A stretch of DNA of 40,224 bases from Ophiosphaerella korrae (taxonomy: Eukaryota; Ascomycota; Dothideomycetes; Pleosporales; Phaeosphaeriaceae). The notes beneath the pieces were generated by a model. The model saw nothing but the letters and a program-made list of their open reading frames with translations. It did not search any database and had not been told where the DNA came from. Positions within the stretch are counted from its first letter, which is position 1, and each line of letters opens with the position of its first letter. This document shows, one piece after another, positions 10,415 through 20,846 of the stretch. The translations under genes and the position numbers were made by a program. Location of the stretch: contig JALNQF010000365.1 in assembly GCA_028456385.1 (NCBI GenBank), forward strand, positions 1 through 40,224. Direction: 5' to 3'.

Positions 10415-11529
10415 ATGGAGCCTGTTCGCGAGACACCCTGGGCGGAATACGAAAAGGTTCGTTGATGGTGCCTTGTCGACGTGTCGCCATGCCTCTCTTG
10501 CTAACCACCTTCTGTCTTTAGGTATACTTGCTTGCTGAGATACTCAAAGCCGCGCCTATTTCTCCTCACGTGCTGCTCAACGTCATACGCGATGCTCAAA
10601 TACAACCTCGATGGAACGACATGGCCCTACCTCCTGGTGTGTATTTTCCCTTCACATGTCCTGTCTCTCCATGCCACCCTGGGGAAGTAATGGGCGCCTT
10701 CGCCGATCCAGGTGTGAGTACTGACGTTGTTCCGATACTAGGTCGTTCGCTTCGCTCATGTCAAATGGCCTACGACAACCTATCTGGAGCGTACGCAGGA
10801 TCTGATTACCGACGACAACCTCTACCCACTACAGGCCCCCATTCCATCCAATACCTTGGCCCCGATACTTCTAAGAAACGTCCATACCAGGAGACCACTG
10901 CGCCCATTGGCCGCCTGCTCCAACCACGTCCACCGCAAGCATATCCTGGAGAGTACATCCAAACTGGTGGGCCTGTATACGTCCCCACCGTACAACAGCC
11001 CGGCGAACCGGCCAACAAGAAAAAGAGAGGAAGGCCAACGAAAGCAGAGGCGCAGCAAAGGGCTCAGGAAGCCGCTCTTCGAGGCGAGCCTTATCCACCC
11101 CCTAGAAGAAGCAGAGCATCTGTCACAGCACCACCAGAACCATCACCCCATGGCTCGGAGCCGCCACCCCACGAACGAACACCCCCACAACCCAACTTAA
11201 ACATTTTGGGGCCTGCAATGACACCTCAACACCAAATGCAGCCAGAACACGGATCTGAGTCATCATCAGGAAAAAGGCGGCGCATAAAGCCACACCCCCT
11301 GGAGCTGGAGAAGCCACAGCGAACCGTTGGAGAGATGGAATCACCATTAGCTTATTCTGGGTCTGGAGATCCGAACCGCAGCCAAGGATTCTCGACGTTT
11401 ACCCCAATTTCCGCCCCATTACCTTCGTCGACAGATTCAAGAGATAGAGACATGCGCATGGAAGGAGTTGAAGAAACTCAACCACGAACTACGACACCTC
11501 ATTCATTTAAAGACACGGTCGGCATATGA
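10415..11529 (+). CDS. AT-hook protein with a Myb/SANT-like N terminus
   Basis: Predicted nuclear DNA-binding protein of 314 aa from exons 10415-10456, 10522-10636 and 10742-11529. The first exon begins MEPVRETPWAEYEK and is joined to VYLLAEILKAAPIS across a 65-bp intron. The second intron (10637-10741, GTGTGT...ACTAG) gives LPPGRSLRSCQ. It is 105 bp with no in-frame stop, so retention would add 35 residues. Residues about 9-65 resemble a Myb/SANT-like helical fold (W...VYLL...W..VALP.GRS), which is inference. A clear AT-hook, KKKRGRPTK, lies near residues 145-153, followed by Lys/Arg- and Pro/Ser-rich disordered sequence with KRRRIKPH. No enzyme domain is seen. It is convergent with SUZ12 across a 2.1-kb gap. 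The target genes are unknown. Confidence 0.75.
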
Positions 11530-13660
11530 CAGCGTTTCTTTCGTCACAAAAGCACCCGGCGGTAATACTGATTTGAAGCATTCCGTCAACGACTTTACTT
11601 TACGCACTCACGATACCATTTATGTATCGCATGGACGTATACTTTGCGGTCGCAACAGCTTATTGCGTCCGTTGATGAGTACTGATCATGCACAATATTC
11701 TTTTTGATTTGTTCATGCCGCGGCCCTAGCAAAAGGACGCTTATTTCCTACCCGTTTTATCCGTTAGTCACTTTTGTCAGACTTTCCTTCTCAAAATCTC
11801 GTATATCTTTCTCGGGAATTGCATGTCCACGCTAAGCTTCTTATGAAAGTCGAGATGTGACGAGCAAACCACTAATGTCTTACCATTACTACTTTACGAC
11901 CTATCAAGAAGTCATTGTTTTATTTGAATTTATTGGGTATCAGCTTTTGATGCTGGGCCCGCCAATGTACGATAGATGCGATTTCGAGCTTTCCTACATA
12001 ACGGCCTCTGTACAAAAACACGTATTAGCAGCACCACCAATAGTAGAATCCAGGCACAGCCTATCAGAGCACGTATTCAGCAAGTTTCTAGCAAGTTTCT
12101 GCACTCTTCAGCAAGCAAGCAATTCCAGTACCATGTTACACTTTCCCTGCTGCATGCCAATGTAGGCATCCTGTCATCCACTCAACGAGCGATCGGCGGC
12201 TGTTCACGACATCGTTTTGCTGCAGGCCGGTCAAGAAGGCCGGGCAAAGTCTGGTTGAGAAGTTAAAAGCGGGCGCAAGAGGCGACGTCAAGAGTAGGAG
12301 CGCGACACAAACAACGGGTCTCGTTTCACCTATGAATACCTCACAAGCAGCGTGTGCAACATGTGAGCAAAACACATGATCGCTGACGCAGGGGTCCATC
12401 GCTACGGCAACACTCCTCACATTGAAAATCTGCAAGTAAGCGCCCTCCCACAGAACACGTACATGGTAAACACAAGCGCGCGACGAAAATGCAGCCGACC
12501 GATCAAGGCATTAGCATCGGACAGGGGCAATGGAAAACATCAAACAAACAATAGTCTAAAATGGCCTGAAGAAATGACTCGAGCCGCATGTAACAAATTG
12601 CTGCAGCACAAAAGGAGACTATACATGACGCCAGCGCATGCACGCCTCGACCAGCCTGCATCATGTCCATTGTCCCAACAACAAAAATTCACCGCCGACA
12701 ACCCTCCAAACCCAACCAACTTAGCCGTGACCACCTCTGTGCGGCTAAACATCACGCGCCCTCCCTCATTCCACCCTCATCCCCCACTACCGCCACCACC
12801 ACCACCACCAGCAAAAGGCCAACTTGGCTCGGCAGCGGCGCCATGGGCAGACGTAAGTATGTTGCGGATGTCCAACCCGCACAGTGGACCCGCGGGGCAA
12901 GCCAGTGTTTTACCTTTTAAATTGCCAATAATTGTTCTCTCCGCTGAAACGCTCAGACCAAGCGTTCTCCGCCGCCGGCCGCTGCTAAGTGGACGGCGTA
13001 CAAGCGACCCTTTGCGGCCGCTGGTGCTGTTAATTAGGTATGTTAATACTCGTGTTATATCGTGGGTTTACAGTGTCGGTGACGTTGCAGGCGCTTACGC
13101 GGTTTGATCGGCGGTGCCTGAAAATCATAGGCGCTGTGGTATTACCGGTACTTGATGGGGGACTGATACATTTGTCGCTGTGTTTCTTCCGAGATTGGGG
13201 ATCTTTGCTAGAGCTGCAGGGTATATGGGATGGGGAGTCTAGGCGCATATCACGTTTGCCTGGCAAACACGTAGCCATGGTGCGACTCAAAGGCTAGGTG
13301 CTGTCACGCGGCGCCATATAACAGCAATAAGAGTCCAAAGCGGCGATTTGCGGCACGCAGGCGCGCTTCGCACGCGCGGTTTTGCAATGATTATGTAGCA
13401 TTGTTATGGTCGCGTCGTGGCTCAGTAATTAGGTACATCAGAAGGACACAATCAACTGCCCCTGCGCGCAATGAATCCCAAATGCCGACCAGGCAAGCCG
13501 TGCTAATATGCAAGAGTGGTATACTACGTGGTAAATGATAGGAAAATGGAAGGGGGAATCGGGTAACGATGGGTGGTGATGAATCATGAAACGGGCCTGG
13601 GAAATAGGCAAAGAGTGCCCCAGCTAGATACAGGGCACATACGCCTTTGTGGTCGAAACC
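11530..13660. other. 2.1-kb convergent intergenic region AT-hook gene / SUZ12
   Basis: Both flanking genes end here, so it should hold two 3' UTRs and terminators. The longest open frame (12376-13107, +) is proline/histidine low complexity downstream of 12.7 kb and matches no family I know. An ATG followed closely by a consensus donor occurs at 12843-12858 (ATGGGCAGAC/GTAAGT), but no good downstream exon was found. Otherwise nothing supportable. Confidence 0.5.
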
Positions 13661-15956
13661 CTAACCCTGCTTGCGCGGCGGAAGCGCGCAATCCGCACAT
13701 GCCCATCCTTGCCTGCGCAGCTGGGAAACGTTCCGGGTGGTGGGCCAGCGCCGTGCTATGCAGTCATAATGGAAGGTTTTGCGGACGCAGTCCTGGAGGG
13801 ATTAGCTTTAGTTGCGGGATTAGGGAAGGATGTTTATTTACCATGTTTTTGCAGGCGAGGAGCGGAGACGTGCGCATCGATGTGTTTGCGTCTTCGCCGC
13901 AGAGACACAGGTCGAAGGGCGGGTTTGTGCTGGCATCTTCGATACTCAGCGTGATTTCTTGCATCTCGATGTCGCCGTCGGAATCTGCGGTCACGGGCGT
14001 GAGGTGTCCCGTGTCGGTTATCTTCGCCCGGCCTCGCCCGGCCTTTGTTGACTTTGGTGCGTCCTGTAGTGCTGGCGGTGCCATGCGTTCTAGCATGGGG
14101 TCCTCGTAGAGACTGTCGTGGGACGAGCCCCGAACTGCCAATTGATCTAATCGTTCTGCCATGGGTTGTTTCGAGCCGACGATTTCTAGGCATCCAGCGT
14201 GTATTTCTTTGGAGATGATGTCATCTTCGAGCAGTCCGTCAATCTTCGCCTTGAAGGTGTCCACGATGTCCTCTTGCCACAGTATTCCGCCCTTTTCTCG
14301 TGCAAAGCGGATTAGTGCGTCGCCGACGTGCAGGTCGGACTGGACTCGCTCTCTCCACATGTGTGCGTCAAAAACTTTCAATAGGGCTTTGACGGGATCT
14401 GAGAGCTGTTTGTCTCGATCTATTTCTGCCGACCTTCGCAAATCCATCCACGACTCATCGACCTCGTCATCGCTCTCGTAAATGTACTCTCCCGTCTTCA
14501 GTGGCCGTCTGCTGCATGATCGGAAGAACGTTATACCTGGTGGTGTCTGAGGAACAGGGTACTTCTTCTTCTCCCGCATAAATTTGTCCTGTATCTGATT
14601 TGGGGCCTTCCGTTGTGGCCGGAAAGGTTGTGTCGTTGGCACTTGCTTCGCAGGCCAGTTACTCAGTCTAGACATTTGTTGGTAGCTGTTGTCTCCTTCG
14701 AGATAACGGCGCTGATTGAATGGCTGTTTTGGAGGTATAATCAACACATCGTGTGATTCGTCTGCCTTGGAGTTGGCTCGTTTCCCCCAAACATCCATAT
14801 GGTCAGCGATTTGGCACATAAATACCCAGGTTTCAACCTCATCCCCATCTAGATCTTGTTTGGTGACTTTGTAAGTAAAGAAATCATGCCAGTTTTCCAA
14901 ATGCATTCGCAAGTCAAAAACATCTGTTACGCTTTCTCGCACTGGGCATCCTTCGTGTGGACACACTAGCTCATTTCTTGTAATGGTTTTGTTCTCGTAC
15001 ACGAAAATAACCCTCAACGCCGCCTGGCTGGGAGTTGACATTGGCGGTGTGGCGAGATTTGATTCTGTTTGTATTGCCGCACGCATTTGTTTGTTATATG
15101 TCGTGAGGACAGAATCGCAGCCCAGGGATGCCCAATGCATTGTGACCTCCAAACCGAAGTCCAGATTTCCCTTCCGGTCTCGAAGGGGGAGAATCGATTT
15201 TCCAGGAGGACATTCCAAGAGATTTCCGAATGTTGTTGAGAGTTGCGTGTGCACATGCTGTCTGGCGGGGCGTACTGAGTCTAGGTAGGTATAAAGGTCT
15301 TCTGCATCGTCCTGTTCGTTGATTATTATGGTGACCTCCAGCTTATAGGTGTCTGATGATGACATTTGTCTGCTGTTACGATCTGGGTGGTCTGGCTTGA
15401 AAATAATGAAGTCACTCTCTATCGATATCCTCTTATTGCCATGTCTAGTGTCACTCCGTAAAGTGGCGTCCTGCGCTGGTATATTCAAGCACGGAAGACC
15501 CGATGCTGATGAGATGACCGACACTTGAAGCGTGCTTTTCGCGTGCAATCGCACTCGCGCTTTGCTCGCCCGTCCATTTTGCCCAGTACGCTGCCCCGCC
15601 TCTTGTTCGACAAGTGGTTTCACTGCATGAACACCCAGGACGAACAAGCCATTTGGATTGTTGAGCTCTACCATCTCGTCCAAGGCATCCCACGAGGGGG
15701 GTCCCCACACCGGACGAAGAATGAAGTTCCTTTTGGCAAAGCTTGGGGCACTGCCTTTCTCAAGCAAGTGACGATCAAACTGTAAAGCTCGAATCAAGTT
15801 TCTGTTCAAGAAACTTGGTCCCCGCGATTTTGATAGGTACTCGTAAAGTAAGATGTTTCCTGAAAATATTCCTTCTTGGCGGACCATGCTCTGAGCATCA
15901 GCCCCTGTCGGTCGAAGAAATTTCAGCGTGGTTTCTGTCAAGTTTATCTCACACAC
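13661..15956 (-). CDS. SUZ12: SUZ12-like Polycomb (PRC2) subunit with C-terminal PHD-like finger
   Basis: Core subunit of the H3K27 methyltransferase complex. The N-terminal block (LLYEYLSKSRGPSFLNRNL) resembles the region preceding the SUZ12 core. A C2H2 finger follows (VCPHEGCP...MHLENWH; C332, C337, H352, H357 counted from 15956). The VEFS box spans about 484-595 (YIYESDDEVDESWMDLR...). The main exon is 13842-15956. A 49-bp intron (13793-13841, GTAAAT...CTCCAG) joins a last exon 13661-13792 in phase 0. That exon adds DCVRKTFHYDC...WACADC, which together with CLCG (684-686) and LLACKN makes a C4HC3 array: C684, C686, C702, C707, H713, C716, C737, C740. Without splicing the protein stops after an unrelated tail. 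The 5' end is unresolved: 15956 is a GTG preceded by an in-frame TGA. The first internal ATG is at 15887, and a spliced upstream exon starting at the ATG at 16080 is possible. Family 0.85; PHD-like tail 0.75. Confidence 0.85.
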
Positions 15957-16660
15957 CTCCTCGCTCGCTCAAGTTGCATGCTATGGCAACTGAGCAGTAG
16001 GACAACAGACTCGGCGCTCTCCAGCGTGCACCAATGATGTTGACTGAGGATAGGTTGAGCGCGTTATGCGCACATGACATGTTCTGAGCTGAAGTTTTGT
16101 GTCGTCTTTGGGCTCTTGACGGGTTTCTCGGTGAGAGAGAGTCGGTTGTTGATGATGAATGTTGCAGTGTGCGGTCGTTTGTTCAGAGTTTTGTTTGTTG
16201 ATTTTCGGCCGCGCTTGTTCGTGGGGAGGCGCAACGCCGATCACGTAGAGGGCTGGCAACGCGATGGGCCTGGTGGTATTGCTTAGAGCGTGGGCGCGCA
16301 AGCCCGGCTCCACATAACCTGGCGCAGAGGAAGCGATACAGTGACTCTAGGTGAGTGGGGCGCATGAAGAACTACGAAAGAAGATGGCTCCTTGTTTTAG
16401 TCACGTGATAGCGCATCGATGCCAAGATGTGGTCCGTGCATTGGCGAGAACCCGTGGCGTCATAGGTGTACTTGCCCGCCATTCGGCGATCCGCTTTCAT
16501 CGGATTAGCATGTCCTGTCTCTCACTGCTCACTGTCAGCTTGCGCCTCGTAAGATATCTTTGCTGAAGACACGACATATCCGTAGTCATATTATGTGAGC
16601 CTGAACGTACGCGCTCCGTTGATTACGTGTCCACCTATTCATTCTTTCGAGGTGACCATT
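15957..16660. promoter_or_regulatory. Divergent promoter region SUZ12 / F-box gene
   Basis: About 700 bp serving both genes. The minus strand has a CA-rich leader (CAACAAACAAAACTC type, near 16.14-16.20 kb) ahead of the ATG at 16080, typical of a fungal 5' UTR. This supports an upstream SUZ12 exon. An E-box palindrome TCACGTGA lies at 16401-16408, a candidate bHLH or bZIP site. No other gene is visible. Confidence 0.5.
16401..16408. promoter_or_regulatory. E-box palindrome TCACGTGA
   Basis: Perfect 8-bp palindrome containing CACGTG, between the divergent SUZ12 and F-box genes. A bHLH (Cbf1/SREBP-like) or bZIP site is possible; there is no other support. Confidence 0.3.
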
Positions 16661-18868
16661 ATGGTTGTTACACTAAAGCGCAAACGTGGCGCAGTTTCGT
16701 ACAGAGAACCGAGTAGCGACGAGCAGACATCCGAGGACTCGGACCAGGAAGAAACCGTTCCACGAGAGCGCAATGCCCACTCTCGACGGTCGGCCAGGCA
16801 CCAGGAAGCTTCAACCTCGCGACAAGCACCCCCACCTGCGAGGAATCGGCCAACGATGGAGTCGCGCAGCTCTCGCCAACGTGGGCAGCGCAGGATATCT
16901 TACAAGGATATGAGTACTGATGACGAAGAGGAGGATCCTGACGCCGACTTTGAGCTATCAGATGACAACTTGCCACTGCGGACCAGGCCACCCAAGCTGG
17001 CTGCTCCTTCTCCCCATGCTCCCAGGAATACAAATGCGAAAAGGAAATCGCCACGGAAGCTTGTGCTGGGAGCGCCTCTGAAACCCAAGAATCAATACCA
17101 AGATGTAGTCCCTGCCGCATCAATCCCCACGGATGGAAATATACCAGCTTGGGCATCGTTACCATACCATGTACTTCTGCAGATCTTCGTATATGCCTCA
17201 CATCCCCTCCGCGATGAGAACATGAAGCCCATGAGCTCTATTTCATGGCTTGTACATGCTGCTCGCATATGCTCATCCTTCACAAAGCCGGCGTTGACCG
17301 CACTGTACCGTAATCCTCCTATATTTGCCATGAAACAAACTCGAAAGGACCTGGTGTATCATCTCAGCTCAGATCCTACAGAATCACGAGAAGATCATAG
17401 AGTCATGGTAAAGCGACTGGAGCTGGATGCTACACAGATGTCTGCACTTACAGACCACGCTCACAGTGTCACTGATTTGGTAGTCTTGATACATTCTTTG
17501 ACAACACTTCGTGAGATTGATATATTCGATCCCATCGACAGACCGCCATTCCGCGGGCGGCTTCGGCGACTTCGTCGATGGGTCTACCCTTCTGAGCTAT
17601 TTGAAGCTATGCGCCAAAGTGATATGCGCCTTCGTAGCTGGCGATGGAATAGTGCCTTCTGCGACCAAGGGCCTCCGTGGATAAAGAGCATTCATGGGGA
17701 CGCAGCCTTTCAATCTTTGCGCGAATTGACACTGACCAAGTTTCATCCAATCGAGATTCGAGAGGATCGCGATGAGCGAGAAGACATTCAAGGGCAGCCT
17801 ACCACAGAAGAGCTCGTAGCGTTTGCTATAGTCGCTCTGCCTAATCTTAGATCCCTGTCGTTTGAGACATGCGGTGTTGTTAGTGGCCGTCTCCTCCCAC
17901 TCTTACCGACAAACCTGGTGAGTCTTAACATTACAAACTGTGGCGAGCTTCTTTCCGATGCTCTGCAAGCGTTTCTGGCCACGCACGGGGCAAATCTAGA
18001 AGAGCTCATCCTGAATCATAATCAAGCGCTTAATCTATCCTTTCTGGTCGATTTGAAACAATCGTGTCCCAGACTGCAGGTTCTACGAATGGACACGACG
18101 TATTATAGTTCTCTGGAAATGTCGTCTGACAACGAACCCCTCTACGAAAGCCTGTTGGGCGAGACAGAAAAGCCGACATGGCCCTCTACACTTCGCGCTC
18201 TTGACATGGAATACCTTCGCAAATGGAACTCGACAGCCGCAACGAATTTCTTCAGTTCGCTGATTGAGGCGGCTGGCGAGTTACCATGGCTACAAGAGAT
18301 TACCATCATAGCAATGGTAGATACGGACTGGCGTCAGCGGGCAGAGTTCAGACAAAAGTGGACCGACCAGTTCAGAAAGGTGTTCGCACGAACGTGGAAG
18401 CCACCTAGTTCTCACCTTGCCTCTTTGAAGGCTTACAGAGTATGGGAGGGCCAAGACTTCGGAAATGCAAGCGAGGGTGCAAAAAACGACTCGCTCACAC
18501 AGGAAGAGAGCCAAGAGGTGGTGGGGACAGAGGCCAATGGCAGTGACAGCGATGCGCCTCTTCTCCTCCTGCCCAAGCCAAAGCAGGAGGAAAAGTGGGG
18601 CTCGAAACGTCTCCGCTCACGGTCAAAGGCGACTGGGAGCTACGACGAACTATCAGGCGATGATTCGGCTGGCGACGACGAGGTTTCGGGCGAGGTTGAG
18701 GTGCCGTTCGTGCAGGGGCGGTGTCATACGGTTCTCTTCCGTATCGACAACTTTCGACCGCGCGAGGAAATCTATGGAGAAGCAGACTTTTTGGATGCAG
18801 AGCCTAGCGGTGACGAAGAATGGAATGGAAACGATGACCACGATGATGAGGGGGGGTATGCATGGTAA
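16661..18868 (+). CDS. F-box / leucine-rich-repeat protein
   Basis: Likely substrate receptor of an SCF ubiquitin ligase; 735 aa in one exon. An upstream in-frame ATG at 16595 exists, but I prefer 16661 because MVVTLKRKRGAVSYREPSSD is the kind of basic, conserved start seen in fungal relatives, while the preceding 22 residues look like leader. The N-terminal 150 residues are disordered, with charged nuclear-localisation-like clusters. An F-box covers about 161-220 (IPAWASLPYHVLLQIFVYAS...ARICSSF). Leucine-rich repeats follow from about 230 to 530 (for example LVSLNITNCGEL, LEELILNHNQALNLSFL). The C terminus is acidic and low complexity (SGDEEWNGNDDHDDEGG). The substrate is unknown. It is divergent from SUZ12, sharing about 0.7 kb. 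Confidence 0.8.
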   Translation: MVVTLKRKRGAVSYREPSSDEQTSEDSDQEETVPRERNAHSRRSARHQEASTSRQAPPPARNRPTMESRSSRQRGQRRISYKDMSTDDEEEDPDADFELSDDNLPLRTRPPKLAAPSPHAPRNTNAKRKSPRKLVLGAPLKPKNQYQDVVPAASIPTDGNIPAWASLPYHVLLQIFVYASHPLRDENMKPMSSISWLVHAARICSSFTKPALTALYRNPPIFAMKQTRKDLVYHLSSDPTESREDHRVMVKRLELDATQMSALTDHAHSVTDLVVLIHSLTTLREIDIFDPIDRPPFRGRLRRLRRWVYPSELFEAMRQSDMRLRSWRWNSAFCDQGPPWIKSIHGDAAFQSLRELTLTKFHPIEIREDRDEREDIQGQPTTEELVAFAIVALPNLRSLSFETCGVVSGRLLPLLPTNLVSLNITNCGELLSDALQAFLATHGANLEELILNHNQALNLSFLVDLKQSCPRLQVLRMDTTYYSSLEMSSDNEPLYESLLGETEKPTWPSTLRALDMEYLRKWNSTAATNFFSSLIEAAGELPWLQEITIIAMVDTDWRQRAEFRQKWTDQFRKVFARTWKPPSSHLASLKAYRVWEGQDFGNASEGAKNDSLTQEESQEVVGTEANGSDSDAPLLLLPKPKQEEKWGSKRLRSRSKATGSYDELSGDDSAGDDEVSGEVEVPFVQGRCHTVLFRIDNFRPREEIYGEADFLDAEPSGDEEWNGNDDHDDEGGYAW

Positions 18869-19299
18869 CGATGGTTGGTGGTTGTGCTTTTGGCATCACC
18901 CAAGGGCTCCTCAGGCATTGGGTTGGTTGGGCCGCGATACATGTCAGCTTGAGGCCGGATAATTAGCAGGACGCAACGGGTTGCATGGACATGTTCGGTC
19001 GCTTTGAGGATAGTGCAGAGGGCAAAGGCAGCTGAAACTGCTGGGCAAGCGACCAACTGGAGCGTGACCAGACGGCACCGCCACACGGCCTGACGTCGCT
19101 ATCCAGTGTCCACTTGGCAACAGGCGACCTAGCCCAGGTAGCTGCTTAGGCTATCCTCTTCTATCTAATGCTCGCCTCGCGCTGTTGGTTTCGTCCTCAT
19201 CCACAAGTTGTTGTTTGTCGTCCTCTTTGTCTCGTCCACGTCTCCCGTACTGCCCTCCGTGGTCCTTACCTTACCCCGCCACCCTGCCCGCCCGTGGCC
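18869..19299. promoter_or_regulatory. Intergenic, promoter of WW-domain gene
   Basis: Between the F-box stop and the WW-gene ATG. The last 130 bp (19.17-19.30 kb) are pyrimidine-rich (CTCGTCCTCATCC-like, CCTCTTTGTCTCG), as is common just upstream of fungal start codons. Nothing else is supported. Confidence 0.4.
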
Positions 19300-20768
19300 A
19301 TGGCTGCACCCACGCCTCCCCATCCTCCAGTATCGCCAGACTCGGGCCCAACCGATCCCACGCTGCCAAAGCTGCCCGCGGGCTGGATAGCCCAGTGGGA
19401 TAATTCGTACGTTGAGACGCATGATGATATGACGATGCCCTGCGACACGGCTAACACGTGCATGCTTGTGTGCTGGGCACAGATCGCGGAAATACTACTG
19501 TATGTGTCACTGCGCACCCCCCCTTGCCGTCGCCTATCCGGGCCACACGCATCGCCGCGGTGACGCGCTGCTAACCCGTGCCTCCCCCAGATGTCCAGAT
19601 CAGCACCGGCGTCTCGCAATGGGACCTGCCCACCAGCGAAGCCCCCATTGGCGGCTCGAGCCATAGCACGCCCGCACAGAACACCAACCCGTACAACAAG
19701 CCCGCAGGCACACAGGGGCCAGACGCTGCTGCCGACGGCACACGCGGCGTTGGTGGCCATGGAGACTCGACTGACCGCGCTGGCGGACTGGGGGTACGGC
19801 GTGTCTAGTACCAGCAGGATAAGGAACAGCATGGGCTAACCACCAGCACAGGGCTTTGCAATGAATGCCCTCATGGGCAACAACAAGCAGAGCAGCGGCC
19901 ACGGCGGCAGCGGCGGCGGCGGCAATCTCGTCGGCCAGCTTGCAGGGTCGCTGTTGGGCGGAGGCAAGAAGCAGAGCGGCGGCGGCAGTGGTAGCAGTGG
20001 ATCAGGCAATCTTGTCGGCCAGCTCGCAGGTTCGTTGCTGGCAGGAGGAGGAAAGCAGAGTCACGGCAGTTCGTCGGGCCAGCAGGGCGGCTCGTCGCAG
20101 CAACACGGCAGCTCGTCTGGCGCCGGCGGGCTTGGTGGCCTTCTTGGAAGCGTCATGGGAGGCGGTGGGTCGCATAACAAGCCGTCCGGCGACTACGGAT
20201 ACAGCCACAACGCGTCGTCGGCGTCCAGCGGCGGAACCTATACCGGCACCGCGCCCCCGACCTCGTACCAACCAGGCGGCCAATCCGCCCCGCATGGCCA
20301 GGGAGCCCAACATGGTGGACAGCAGGGCCATAACAGCTACTCTTCACCCGCACCGGGCCAGTACGGCAGCCCGCCAAATCACAGCCAAGTTGGCTACAGC
20401 CAGGGCCAACACAGTGGGTCCCAGCATCAACCGCATGGCGGCTACGGATCGCAGGCGGGCTTTGGCGGCCACAGCACAGGAGCATATGGCGGGCCGCCTG
20501 GCGGATATGGCCAACAGGCTGGATACGGAGGCCCGGCGCAGGGCTATCACGGCGGTCCAGACAATTACGACAATCACCAACTCAACCAGGTATGTTACCA
20601 AAAGACAAATTAACCAATATATTTCTAACCTCCTTGCAGTACGGCGGCGGCAACCCAGGCGGCAGTCAGGGCTACGGAAGCCAGCAGTACCCCCCGCCCC
20701 CCCAGCAAGGCTCCTACGGCGGCGGGTATGGCGGTCACGCCGGCGTCCCCCCGCCAGCCTGGCGTTGA
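19300..20768 (+). CDS. WW-domain protein with Gly/Gln-rich prion-like tail
   Basis: Predicted 397-aa protein from five exons: 19300-19406, 19483-19499, 19591-19793, 19852-20589 and 20640-20768. Exon 2 is only 17 nt. It is needed to complete the WW domain LPAGWIAQWDNS / SRKYYY / VQISTGVSQWDLP (about 27-56), and all donors (GTACGT, GTATGT) and acceptors fit. The WW domain should bind Pro-rich ligands. The rest is low complexity: two copies of NLVGQLAGSLL followed by GGGKKQ or AGGGKQ, then Gly-Tyr-Gln-Ser-His repeats (GGYGQQAGYGGP and similar) to a Pro-rich C terminus. Such tails often drive phase separation or RNA-granule association; this is inference. No catalytic domain is present. Its stop lies 78 bp from the POP8 stop on the other strand, so transcripts probably overlap. 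Confidence 0.8.
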
Positions 20769-20846
20769 AATGTAGCAATTCTATTCCACTCAATTCAATT
20801 CAACTCTGCTCCCATCCCATTGTGACGTGTTCCTCCCCCCCCCTCC

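Noticed and set aside
12843..13035. ATG plus consensus donor and possible small spliced gene
   Set aside because: Joining to the best acceptor gives only about a dozen codons before a stop; no ribosomal protein or other family fits.
12376..13107. 243-codon plus-strand frame between AT-hook gene and SUZ12
   Set aside because: Low-complexity Pro/His stretch, no domain, no supportive start context; likely a chance frame in a convergent 3' region.
13656..13670. Telomere-like AACCCTAACCCTG
   Set aside because: Only about two units, overlapping the SUZ12 stop region; no array.
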